In this document: positions 29,301 through 37,500 of the stretch, one piece after another | Position numbering within the stretch: position 1 is the stretch's first letter | How the letters are laid out: each line of letters starts with the position of its first letter | Source: Lewinellaceae bacterium | GTDB taxonomy: Bacteria > Bacteroidota > Bacteroidia > Chitinophagales > Saprospiraceae | Length of the DNA stretch: 64,000 nucleotides | Direction of reading: 5' to 3' | Assembly: GCA_016719605.1 (NCBI GenBank) | Contig: JADJYW010000008.1 | Location: 124,001-188,000, forward strand | Notes under the pieces: model-generated | Databases searched by the model: none | Seen by the model: only the letters and a program-made list of their open reading frames with translations | What the model was told of the DNA's origin: nothing | Translations under genes and position numbers: made by a program

Positions 29301-32300
29301 CTTCGAGCGTGAGGCTCCCCATAGCAGCGATGGTGAGTGCGGCGTTGGGTTGCACATGCACCGATTGAGCTACTGCTGCCGTGCCGGTCATGACGACAGG
29401 ATCGTTGGCCACGTCGGGGATAAGCACGTCGTCGGTCGCCGTCGGCACGGAGCCGTCGTGCCAGTTGCCGTCCGTGGCCCAGTCGGTGTCCACGCAGCCT
29501 GTCCAGATGTCGCCCGTTGTGGTGATGGGCGCACTGCCGGAGCCGATGGTGAAGGTACCTACGTTGAGGTTTTGCACCACACCCGTGTTGTTGCTGATGC
29601 TGCTGTTGCCTGTGGCGTTTTCGATGATGGTACCGGCATTGCTGAACGTGCCGGTGTTGGTAACGACATCATCCGAAACGATGTGAATCAGCGCAGTACA
29701 TGGGGTATTGTTCAAGATGGCGCTGTTGTAAATGCCGTCAATACCCACGTCGGCAACAGCCCCAATGATGATCTTGGCGGCATTGTTAAACGTCCCGAAC
29801 TGGTTCCGCAGGCCGGTATCGCCAGATCGGTCGATGTATATCTCGCCGCCGGCGTTGTTGTGGAAGGTGGCCGCATGGCTCTGCTGCCAAAGGCCGTAGT
29901 CGCCCGAAGACGCGATTTGCCCAATCTTGATTTTCGCTTCGTTGGTAAACGCGCCGTTGTTGTAGAGGCCGACTTTGAACGAACGGTCCAGGTTGATTTC
30001 TCCGCCCGCCTGGTTGTTGAAAACGGCGGTATTCGTCAGGCCGTTCGTACCAACCGAAACGCTTGCTCCGAGGGTAATCTTGCCAGCATTGGTGAACGTG
30101 CCGGACGCGTTAATCAGGCCGGCCTCATCCGAGCGGTCTATCGCGATCTCTGCGCCGGCGGCATTGTCGAAAGTCCCATTGTTTTCGATGCCGTATTGAC
30201 CAAGGTCAATCGCCCCGATGGTAATTCCGCCGGCGTTGGTGAACGCGCCGTTATTTTCGATGCCATTTTTATCTGCGCGGTCCAGGTGCATCTGTGCGTC
30301 GGCGTTGTTGAACACCGTACCGTTGTTGTAGATGGCGTGGTTGCTGACGGATGCCGTCGAGCCTATGGTGATGATCCCGTCATTCGTCACGGTGCCGCTG
30401 TTGTGCATGGCGGCCGTCGTAAAGTCGTCCGGGTTGTTTGCAAAGCCGTTGATGGTCAGGCTGTCGGTGGCCTCTACGGTGAGCGCGGCATCGGCGCTTA
30501 CCGTTACAGATTTGGCCACCGCTGCCGTGCCGCCCATGACGACCGGGTCGTTGGTCACATCGGGGATGACCGCATCATCGCTTACGGTCGGCACCGAACC
30601 GTCGAGCCAGTTGCCTGCGGTGGCCCAGTCGGTGTCCACGCAGCCCGTCCAAATGTCGCCAGTCGAAGTGATGGGGGCATTGCCCGAGTCGATGGTGAAC
30701 GTACCGCCGTTGAGGTTTTGGATCACGCCTGTATTGGTGGTGATGTTGCTGTTACCGCTGGCGTTTTCGATGATGACACCTGAGTTATCGAAGTTTAAGG
30801 CGCCTTGATTAATGATCGTGCTGTTGGTCAGGATTTTTATCAATGCGGTACAGCCGCTGTTGTCAAAATGAGTGGACGTGTTTCGGATTGCATCGGCCCC
30901 TACATTTCCGATGGCGCCGATGGTGATGGTTCCATGATTGAGAAAACCAGAGGCCGCGAAATTGAGTATACCACCATACGTAGCATTGTCAATTGAAATC
31001 TGTCCGCTGGCCGTATTGGTAAAAGCGCCTTGGTTTTGGATTCCCAGAACTACTGCCGCTATTCCGCCGAGTTCCAACGTTCCGGCATTGACCATGGTGG
31101 CTACGCCCGGAAAGCTCAAGTTCAAGAACGCACGATCGCTGGTGTTGTTTATCCTGATCAGTCCGTTTATATTGTTGTTGACGGTATTTCTGTTTGCTAT
31201 CCCAACCGTCCCGGCACTTGAACCAGGGCCTACATCCAGGGTGCCGTTGTTTGTTACAGTTCCAAGATTGTAAAGTGCGGTTGTAATGGAGGGAATGTCT
31301 GGCACAGCGCGAAAGCCATTGATGGTCAAACTGCCCGTCGCCGCGATGGTCAGCACCGCGCCGCTCTGCACGGTGACGGATTTGGCGACCGCTGCCGTCC
31401 CCGCCCCAATGGTCGGGTCGTTGGTCACGTCTGGGATGGTCACGTCGTTGGCGGTGCCGGGCACGCAGAAGGCATCCCAGTTGCAGGGATTGTCCCAATC
31501 GGTATCAGCCGCGCCGGTCCAGGTCACCGTGCCGGCGACCAGGCAGGCTGCGGCCACCGTCACCGTGAACGAGCAGGTCACAGCCGGATTGCCGGCCATA
31601 TCCAAGGCGGAAAGTGTCAGCGTCGTGACACCGAGGTTGAACGTCAACGCTCCGCTACCCGTGCCGTCGGCAATGCCCGTCACGGCAGTGATCATCGTCG
31701 CGCCCGAAGCCGAATAACCCCAGGTGGCACCCGGGCAGTTGTCGGCAAGCGGATCGGCGATGGTGTAAGCCCCGGTGCAATCGCCGGCGCTGCTCGGGGT
31801 CACCGTCTGGTCGGCCGGGCAGGTCACGACAGGCGGCTGGTTGTCCGTCACGTTCACCATGATCTGGCAGGTCGTCGAGGCCATGTTCATGCCGTCGGTT
31901 ACCGTCCAAGTGATCGTATGCGAGCCTTTCGGCAAATCTTCATCTGCCAGCGAGGTGCTGTTGTTGAAATCGTTGGTGATCGTCGCGCCGGGGCAGTTGT
32001 CGCCAAAGGCCGTCGGGTCGAACTCCGTGCCCTGCACCGTGTAGTCGCACTGGATCGGATCGGTGTTCCGCGCAAACGGCGAACCTGTCGGGCAGGTGAT
32101 GGCAGGTGGTTCAAGGTCTGAAACGATCACTGTAAACACGCAATCCGACATACCACAGGCGCTGGTGGCCGTCACGGTCACGGTTGTGTTGCCCTTGTTG
32201 AAGTTGCTGCCGCTGCCCGTGCCGGGACCGCTGCCGGAGGTCGCTCCAGTGAAAGCGTAGGTCAGCGTCGGGCTGGGGTCTCCGGTGGCCGTGACCGTGT

Positions 32301-32598
32301 AAGCCACCGCCGCGAGGCACTGGTTGGGGGCCGTGTTGGCCGTGACCGGTGCTGCCGGGCAAGTGGAGAAAGTAGGCGGCGGCAAAAAAGTGACCGGGGT
32401 CCCGATGCTCACAGTGGCCGGGCAGCCGTCATCATTGGTGACTTTGGTGACGGTGAGGGTGCCTGTGATACGGTCGCGGCGATGGTCAGTGTAGCCATGC
32501 CCATGCTCACGGCGCCGCTGGCCGTCTGCGCCATGCCGCCGTTGATGTCGTACATCACGCTCGCGCTGCCGCTGAACGGCGTGCGGTTTTGGTACCAC
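26182..32598 (-). CDS. Gene A segment 2: HYR domains and long beta-helix repeat region
   Basis: From about 32470 the frame reads HYR-type domains (PPAITCPTGSPFARNTDPIQ, VVTCPADQTVTPSSAGDC). From 31540 to 27300 it reads some 30 degenerate repeats of the pattern GTFTNAGKIxIGxxAxxGxxG / NNAGGEIxIDRxxxxGL. Three WTGCVDTDWATAGNW-like modules (near 31490, 30630, 29500) start fresh blocks, each with IPDVTNDPVVMGGTAAVAKS. The repeats look like coils of a right-handed beta-helix. HYR domains resume at 27000. The first 30 or so residues of this open frame and the last 20 are out of the real frame. Confidence 0.75.
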   Translation of the reverse strand: MVPKPHAVQRQRERDVRHQRRHGADGQRRREHGHGYTDHRRDRITGTLTVTKVTNDDGCPATVSIGTPVTFLPPPTFSTCPAAPVTANTAPNQCLAAVAYTVTATGDPSPTLTYAFTGATSGSGPGTGSGSNFNKGNTTVTVTATSACGMSDCVFTVIVSDLEPPAITCPTGSPFARNTDPIQCDYTVQGTEFDPTAFGDNCPGATITNDFNNSTSLADEDLPKGSHTITWTVTDGMNMASTTCQIMVNVTDNQPPVVTCPADQTVTPSSAGDCTGAYTIADPLADNCPGATWGYSASGATMITAVTGIADGTGSGALTFNLGVTTLTLSALDMAGNPAVTCSFTVTVAAACLVAGTVTWTGAADTDWDNPCNWDAFCVPGTANDVTIPDVTNDPTIGAGTAAVAKSVTVQSGAVLTIAATGSLTINGFRAVPDIPSITTALYNLGTVTNNGTLDVGPGSSAGTVGIANRNTVNNNINGLIRINNTSDRAFLNLSFPGVATMVNAGTLELGGIAAVVLGIQNQGAFTNTASGQISIDNATYGGILNFAASGFLNHGTITIGAIGNVGADAIRNTSTHFDNSGCTALIKILTNSTIINQGALNFDNSGVIIENASGNSNITTNTGVIQNLNGGTFTIDSGNAPITSTGDIWTGCVDTDWATAGNWLDGSVPTVSDDAVIPDVTNDPVVMGGTAAVAKSVTVSADAALTVEATDSLTINGFANNPDDFTTAAMHNSGTVTNDGIITIGSTASVSNHAIYNNGTVFNNADAQMHLDRADKNGIENNGAFTNAGGITIGAIDLGQYGIENNGTFDNAAGAEIAIDRSDEAGLINASGTFTNAGKITLGASVSVGTNGLTNTAVFNNQAGGEINLDRSFKVGLYNNGAFTNEAKIKIGQIASSGDYGLWQQSHAATFHNNAGGEIYIDRSGDTGLRNQFGTFNNAAKIIIGAVADVGIDGIYNSAILNNTPCTALIHIVSDDVVTNTGTFSNAGTIIENATGNSSISNNTGVVQNLNVGTFTIGSGSAPITTTGDIWTGCVDTDWATDGNWHDGSVPTATDDVLIPDVANDPVVMTGTAAVAQSVHVQPNAALTIAAMGSLTLEGDTGSPSGGMYNQGTVTNNGTILVGPNSSPGQYGVVNEATFDNNADSELHIDRTSNIGLWNRTAAAVLTNAGKITTGATVGTNFSPGIYNEGDIQNNGGEIEIDRYGGAGIDNRPNSTISNSGRLVVGKIPGPTNVCIYNFGHIENLANGEVEVDRGSSGIYNTTIGGISSSFTNAGKISIGQTASLSGPGIYNQSAPGASATFNNMADAEILLDRTSAGIHNDNNCSFDNAGLIKIATNALGTGFNPGIYNRSTFNNNAGGEIRMDSLSRTGLHHQSGTFTNGGTMILGINWTITGNYPGVYNEATFINQEDAEIHIDRFTYVGFHNAFNSSMTNAGLIKIGENILGGNNGLYNDGTFENQATGEIHVDNIPDANNTNGVSNAFGDTFTNAGKIFIGSTVGAGSTGLFNYGTFGNSGEITVDHVRGTSNQHGLYHSIGTFTNTGKIDLGNTGSIGNFGIFSTANFNNNTGGEISIDRCAIIGLRNGNFGSGGTFTNQGKLNIGANAGVGNWGLWNESPFNNSGELAIDNAAVSGLRHQTNTFTNTGTIELGGIANIGDWGLWNQSAFINNAGGNIHIDRTANTGLLNFSSTFTNNGIVTIGAETAVGDQAIYNQGTLANGTCAQLYIFAPLHNVSTLTNFGLFQVNTPALHTNTGFTNNGIIDYPQGNPIPNVTNNEIIIAPTTVNGCEVISPALTLGSPVDLTILGVFTDAAATISAGTYVVATNTFTPTSVLDEGTHDFFVKIEDVVDGCTRIVSWELTTQNCCDAPEAICKTAPVTAVLVGNSASIAAGDVDNGSTYECGLQSMTVSPSMFDCSDLGPQTVTLTVTDVSGNSDECTATVTVVDNTAPVISCPNGLTVSCLSNIPAPNPASVTASDNCVSVSKEHWYTTLPYNVECANRFQITRYYRVFDGSNNSATCSQIITVFDNTQPVFTFVPANVTVQCNSVPAVGTPSASDGCGGSVNIAYNGQTVSNVLCMDKYTPDPGLDGNRCLWQYPHRYAEDHGDGHAETRICQPTGQCHGAMRCYPTFNCAHGNG

Positions 32599-34070
32599 GC
32601 GATTTTGGCGTCATAGAGAGAAGCCGACAGCACGTCCATGTCGCCGTCGCCGTCCAAGTCCGCTGCATGAACCGAGATGGCGCCATTCGCCGAGGTGCTG
32701 ATGGCCGTTTGCGGAGTGAAAACCCCGGTGCCGTCGTTTTTGTACCACGCGATTTTGTCGTCATTGAGAGAAGCCGACAGCACGTCCAGGTCCCCGTCGC
32801 CGTCCAAGTCCGCCGCATGAACCGAGAAGGCGCCATCCGCCGAGGTGCTGATGGCCGTTTGCGGAGTGAAGCCCCCGCTGCCGTCGTTTTGGTACCACTC
32901 GATTTTGTCGCTACTGAAAGAAGACGAGAGTACGTCCATGTCCCCGTCGCCGTCCAGGTCCGCCGCATGCACCGCATCGGCAGCGCTCGCGGTGGTGCTG
33001 ATGGGCGTTTGGGCGGTGAAGGCCCCGCTGCCGTCGTTTTTGTACCAGTCGATTTTGTTGTTACCAGAAGAAGCCGACAAAACGTCCAGGTCCCCGTCGC
33101 CGTCCAAGTCCGCCGCATAGACCGAGTAGGCCAAACTCGCGGTGGTGCTGATGGCCGTTTGCGGAGTGAATCCCCCGCTGCCGTCGTTTTTGTACCACGC
33201 GATTTTGCTGTCACTTTTAGAAGCCGATAGCACGTCCAGGTCCCCGTCGCCGTCCAAGTCCGCCGCATGAACCCAGAGGGCTTCATCTGCCGAGGTGCTG
33301 ATGGCCGTTTGCGCGGTGAAGCCCCCGCTGCCGTCGTTTTGGTACCACGCGATTTTGTCATCCAAGGCAGAAGCCGACAGCACATCCAGATCGCCATCGC
33401 CGTCCAAGTCCGCTGCATGAACCGAGGAGGCGCCATTCGCCGAGGTGCTGATGGGCGTTTGTGCGGTGAAGGCCCCGCTGCCGTTGTTTTTGTACCACGC
33501 GATTTTGTCGTCATTGAAAGAAGCCGAGAGCACGTCCAGGTACCCGTCGCCGTCCAAGTCCGCCGCGTAGACCGATATGGCGCCATTCGCCGAAGTGCTG
33601 ATGGCGGGTCGGGTTTCTAAACTATGGGTTTGCACGAAGCCGTTGATTTTCAGGGTGGCATCGGCGCCGGGGCATACGGGGGTGATGGGGTCGAGCGTGA
33701 GGTCTTGCAGGTCGGGGCGGGGCAGCACCGTCACCGTCGCGGTGGCATCGGTGAAGCCGCTGCTGCGCACGCCCGCGTCCGAGCCGGTCACCCGCAGGAG
33801 GGTGTAGGTCTTGGTGGCGGTGGTGCTGCTCACCGCATTGAAGGGCACGCCGCTCGTCACGCCCGGCTGGGTGCGGATGGCGTAGCCGTCGGTGTAGCGG
33901 ACGGTGTACGGCCCGGTGCCGAGGGTGGCGGTGAACGTGAGCGTGGCGGGTTCTCCGGGGCAGATGGTGCTGCCGCTGAAACTGCCCTGAGGGGCGACTT
34001 GGGCGTTGAGCCACAGGGGCAGGGCACAGCAGAGTAGCAAGAGGGCCGGCCGAACAGGAGCGAGCAGCAT
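32409..34070 (-). CDS. Gene A segment 1: signal peptide and seven FG-GAP/VCBS-like repeats
   Basis: After the signal peptide comes an Ig-like domain (STICPGEPATLTFTATLGTG), then seven 50-residue repeats centred on ADLDGDGDLDVLSAS and KIAWYKNDGSGGFTPQTAIS, spaced about 150 nt apart from 33640 to 32600. DGDGD is the calcium-binding loop of FG-GAP/VCBS blades; seven copies fit one seven-bladed propeller. The frame then continues into the HYR region after the break near 32475. The true end of this segment is the break; the last residues in this frame (QAPSPSPKSP) are out of frame. Confidence 0.75.
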   Translation of the reverse strand: MLLAPVRPALLLLCCALPLWLNAQVAPQGSFSGSTICPGEPATLTFTATLGTGPYTVRYTDGYAIRTQPGVTSGVPFNAVSSTTATKTYTLLRVTGSDAGVRSSGFTDATATVTVLPRPDLQDLTLDPITPVCPGADATLKINGFVQTHSLETRPAISTSANGAISVYAADLDGDGYLDVLSASFNDDKIAWYKNNGSGAFTAQTPISTSANGASSVHAADLDGDGDLDVLSASALDDKIAWYQNDGSGGFTAQTAISTSADEALWVHAADLDGDGDLDVLSASKSDSKIAWYKNDGSGGFTPQTAISTTASLAYSVYAADLDGDGDLDVLSASSGNNKIDWYKNDGSGAFTAQTPISTTASAADAVHAADLDGDGDMDVLSSSFSSDKIEWYQNDGSGGFTPQTAISTSADGAFSVHAADLDGDGDLDVLSASLNDDKIAWYKNDGTGVFTPQTAISTSANGAISVHAADLDGDGDMDVLSASLYDAKIAWYQNRTPFSGSASVMYDINGGMAQTASGAVSMGMATLTIAATVSQAPSPSPKSPMMTAARPL

Positions 34071-34193
34071 TATTTGGCTAATACCGATGGCTTTGAACGG
34101 TTCGTTTTTACAAATGGTTTCGGTCGTTGAAAGGCTTGTCATGCGTTGAAACAGAGTAGATGCCATAAAAAAAGCATGGATTGGTTTGTAATA

Positions 34194-34356
34194 GACAGTA
34201 TACAGATTAAGTTTCGCAGTGAATTTTGGAAGTTATTTTTATCCAATCGAGGCGGATTTTGCAGTCGAAATGGGACGATTTTCGGTGAAAAAATCGAACG
34301 AAGAGTGGATAAAAATAGGCCCAAAAGACGCTGCGAAACTTATTCTGTATACTGTC
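34194..34356. mobile_element. MITE-like fold-back element (26-bp TIRs, TA flanks)
   Basis: Bases 34194-34219 and 34331-34356 form inverted repeats with one mismatch (outer part GACAGTATACAG). Each end is flanked by TA (34192-34193 and 34357-34358), the target duplication of IS630/Tc1-mariner elements. The interior is also palindromic (TATTTTTATCCA against TGGATAAAAATA) and AT-richer than its surroundings. At 163 bp it has no coding capacity. It lies between gene B and the start of gene A. Confidence 0.75.
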
Positions 34357-34389
34357 TAATGAATTGATTCGAAAAAGTGTAGCGTTTTT

Positions 34390-34592
34390 TCACTCCACCA
34401 GCACCACCCGCTTCGCCACCACCCCCGCGTACGCTACGCACATTGGAACGCGGATGCCACGGATGCTGCGCAACGCGGATTTTAACGGATTTTTTTCGCG
34501 TAAATCTGCGCTGCGCAGCATCCGTGGCATCCGCGTTCCAATTTTGTCGCGCTCGGCTATTGAACGTCCTCGCCGAGGTTTCAACGCGCGGG
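34390..34592. repeat. Second copy of the CTD-end/palindrome repeat, at the end of gene B
   Basis: The stretch has the same organisation as 25005-25227: an end-of-CTD fragment (VVAKRVVLVE and stop) at 34390-34425, a palindrome of GCATCCGTGGCATCCGCG type (about 34440-34545), and the ATTGAACGTCCTCGCCGAGG tail. The ancestral stop of gene B in the sorting-domain frame is at 34593-34595. Confidence 0.7.
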
Positions 34593-37500
34593 TCACTCCA
34601 CCAACACCACCCGCTTCGCCACCACCCCGCTCGCACTGCGCACGCTGACGGTGTACATTCCCGCTGCAGCACCCGCTTCGCGCAGGCTGAACGAAATTGT
34701 TCCCCAGCACCGTAATCAGCTGCGTCGTCGTCGCCGTGTTGCCGCACAAATCATCGGCACGCCAGGTGCGCGTGATTGTGTAGGTGGTGCAACCACTTCC
34801 CGAGGCCACATTGCCGAGGAACGTGATGTGCACATAGCCGCCGCAAGCATCCGAGGCCGTCGGGTTCACCAGCGGCGGGATGGGCTGGTTGCATTCGATC
34901 GTGACCGGTCCGGGTACGGTGACAAATACCGGTGCGCCGGTGTCCGAAACCTGAATCGTTTGCGTGGCCGCCGTGCTGTTGCCGCACACGTCGGTGGCGC
35001 GCCAGGTACGCTTGATCTGGTAGGTACCCGGGCACTGGCTATTGGCTGTTGTCTGGCCGAGGTATAGCAGCGTCACGGCGCCGGCGCAGCCGTCGGAAGC
35101 CGTCGCCGTACCCACCGCTGGGAGCGGGCTGTTGCAGGCGATGGTCATATCGGCCGGCACGGTCAGCGTCGGTTTGCCGTTGTCCACTACCGTGATGCGC
35201 TGGCTCACCGACATGGCGGCGTTGCCGCAGTTGTCGGCGGCGCTCCAGCGGCGGGTAAGGGTGTACCGGTTCAGGCAGGTACCGTTGGTACGCGTTTCGC
35301 CGATGTAGGTGATGGTCACCTCGGCGGCACAGTTATCGGTGGCCGTGGGCATAGTCAAGGGTGGGATAGCATCGCATTGCACCGTGACGTTCGCCGGTAC
35401 ACTGACAAATGCGGGTTTCTGCGTGTCCGTCACCGTGATCTTTTGCATAGCCGTGCGCATATTGCCGCAGGCATCGGTGGCCGTCCATTGGCGGGTGAGC
35501 GTGTACTTGTCCATGCACAGGATGTTGCTCACCGTTTGCCCGTTGTAACTGATGGACACCGAGCCGCCGCAGCCGTCGGAGGCCGAGGGAGTTCCCACGG
35601 CGGGCACGCTGTTGCACTGCACGGTCACGTTGGCCGGCACGAAGGTGAAATTCGGTTGGGTGTTGTCGAACACGGTGATGATCTGCGAGCAGGTGGCGCT
35701 GTTGTTCGATGCATCGGTGGCGCGGTACACGCGCAAGACCGAGAAGCGGTTGGCGCACACGATGTTGAACGGCGTGGAAAACAGGTGTTCCTTGTTCGTC
35801 ACCGAGCAGTTATCGGAGGCCGATACCGAGGCCGTATTCGGCGCCGGCACGTTTCCGGCACAGGAAACCGTGGTCGGGTTGGGGCAGGTGATGGTGGGCA
35901 ACTGGGTATCGTTTACTGTCACCACAAACGAGCAGGAGGTCGTTCCGCAACTGTTGGTAGCCGTGAGCACAACGGTCGTCATGCCCACATTGAACGTCGA
36001 ACTGCTGCCCGTACCGTTGCCGCTGCCGGAAGTGGCGCCGCTGAACTGGTACGACCACGTCGGAGTCGGAGTGCCTGTTGCCACAGGGGTGTACGTTGTG
36101 ACAGCATTGCACTGGCCGCTTGCCGCAGGCACATTTTGTGCACCCGGGCAAGTAGTGATTACAGGCGGAATACAGTCCACCGATGCCTGAATTTCAAACG
36201 TGTATGGATTCTCGTTGCCGCAATAATCGTTGGTGACTATTGATACGGTGGACGTTTTGGTACCCGTCGTGAGGGCCAGGAAGGTAATGCGGAAGGTACT
36301 AGCGTCGCCCGGGTTGATCGAGGATGATGGCGCGCCGGAGAAGACAAAATCCGTTGTGTTGGATCTCGAAAGACCCCCGAGAAATAACACCTCTGTCCCC
36401 GTATTCTGGATCGTATAGATGCGCTCAACGGTCACGCCGAGGTTGGTGCCGCCAAAATCGGTGTGGTCGCCCAAGTCGGGCGTGATGTCGCCGCTGACGA
36501 TGTCCACGCCGTTGCCCTGAAGGTTGATGTCGGGCGCTTGACCCGTGATCGTGAACGTGCAGGGCGTGCCGTCGTTGCCCGCTTCGTCCTGCGGCGTGAG
36601 CGTGACGGTCACCGGCGTGGGGCCGCTGATCGTGCTGCTCGCCACGGGCGACTGCGTCACCAAAATATTTCCCGGCATGGAGCAGTTGTCGCTCAGCGTC
36701 AGGCCGGGTATGTAGTTTGGCATGGTCGCTTCGCAGGAACTGTTCAGATGAATGGTTTGTGCCCCTGGACAGCCTACGGTGATACCCGGTGCCTCGTTGT
36801 CCTGCAAGGTGACGGTGAATGTACAGGTCACAGCCGGATTGCCGCTCATGTCCACGGCGCTGAGTTGAACCGTTGAGACGCCGAGGTCGAACGGCAATGC
36901 TCCGCTACCCGCGCCGTCGGCAATACCCGTCACCGCAGCAATCGTCGTCGCGCCCGAAGCCGAATAGCCCCAGGTGGCACCCGGGCAGTTGTCGGAAAGC
37001 GGGTCGGCGATGGTGTAGGCCCCGGTGCAATCGCCGGTGCCGTTGCTGCTCGTGGTCACCGTTTGGTCGGCCGGGCAGGTCACAACAGGCGGCTGGTTGT
37101 CCGTCACGTTGACCACAATTTCACAAGTTGTTGAGGACATGCCCATGCCGTCGGTTACCGTCCAGGTGATCGTTGTCAGGCCTTTCGGCAAATCGGCGTT
37201 TGCCAGCGTATTCGTGTTGTTGAAATTGTTGCTGATCGTCGCACCCGGACAGTTGTCGCCAAAGGTCGGATCGAACTCCGCATCCTGCACCGTGTAGTTG
37301 CACTGGCCGGCATCGGTGTTGCGGGCAAAGGGCGAGCCGGCCGGGCAGGTGATCGTCGGCGGCTGGTTGTCCGTGACGATTACAGTGATAGAGCAAGTGG
37401 AGGTAACCCCACTCATGCTTTCGGTCAACGTCCAGGTGATCGTGGTGGAGCCTTTCGGCAAATCATGGGTATCCAACGAGGCATTGCCGTTGAAACTGTT

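Larger units (their letters stand above)
25227..34070 (-). pseudogene. Giant gene A: T9SS adhesin-like protein (about 2950 codons), two single-base frame breaks
   Basis: Three overlapping minus-strand frames join into one protein. The order is signal peptide (MLLAPVRPALLLLCCALPLW...LNAQ), seven FG-GAP/VCBS-like repeats, HYR domains, a long Asn/Gly-rich beta-helix region of IYNNGTF.../GGEIHIDR repeats interrupted by three DTDWATAGNW modules, further HYR domains, and a T9SS sorting domain. Breaks: one base missing near 32475, one extra C near 26348 (four Gs on the plus strand). Repairing them gives a continuous protein with no lost residues, so I think the gene is intact and the breaks are sequence errors or very recent. 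The start is set at 34070 because the signal peptide begins there; an in-frame ATG at 34166 would add 32 unlikely residues. Confidence 0.7.

Noticed and set aside
28873..30783. 636-codon plus-strand open frame opposite gene A
   Set aside because: Repetitive Val/Gly/Arg translation that mirrors the beta-helix repeats on the minus strand; no start signal or domain.
34194..34356. Fold-back at 34.2 kb considered as a terminator
   Set aside because: It has no T-run, 26-bp ends separated by 111 nt, and flanking TA, which fit a transposable element better.
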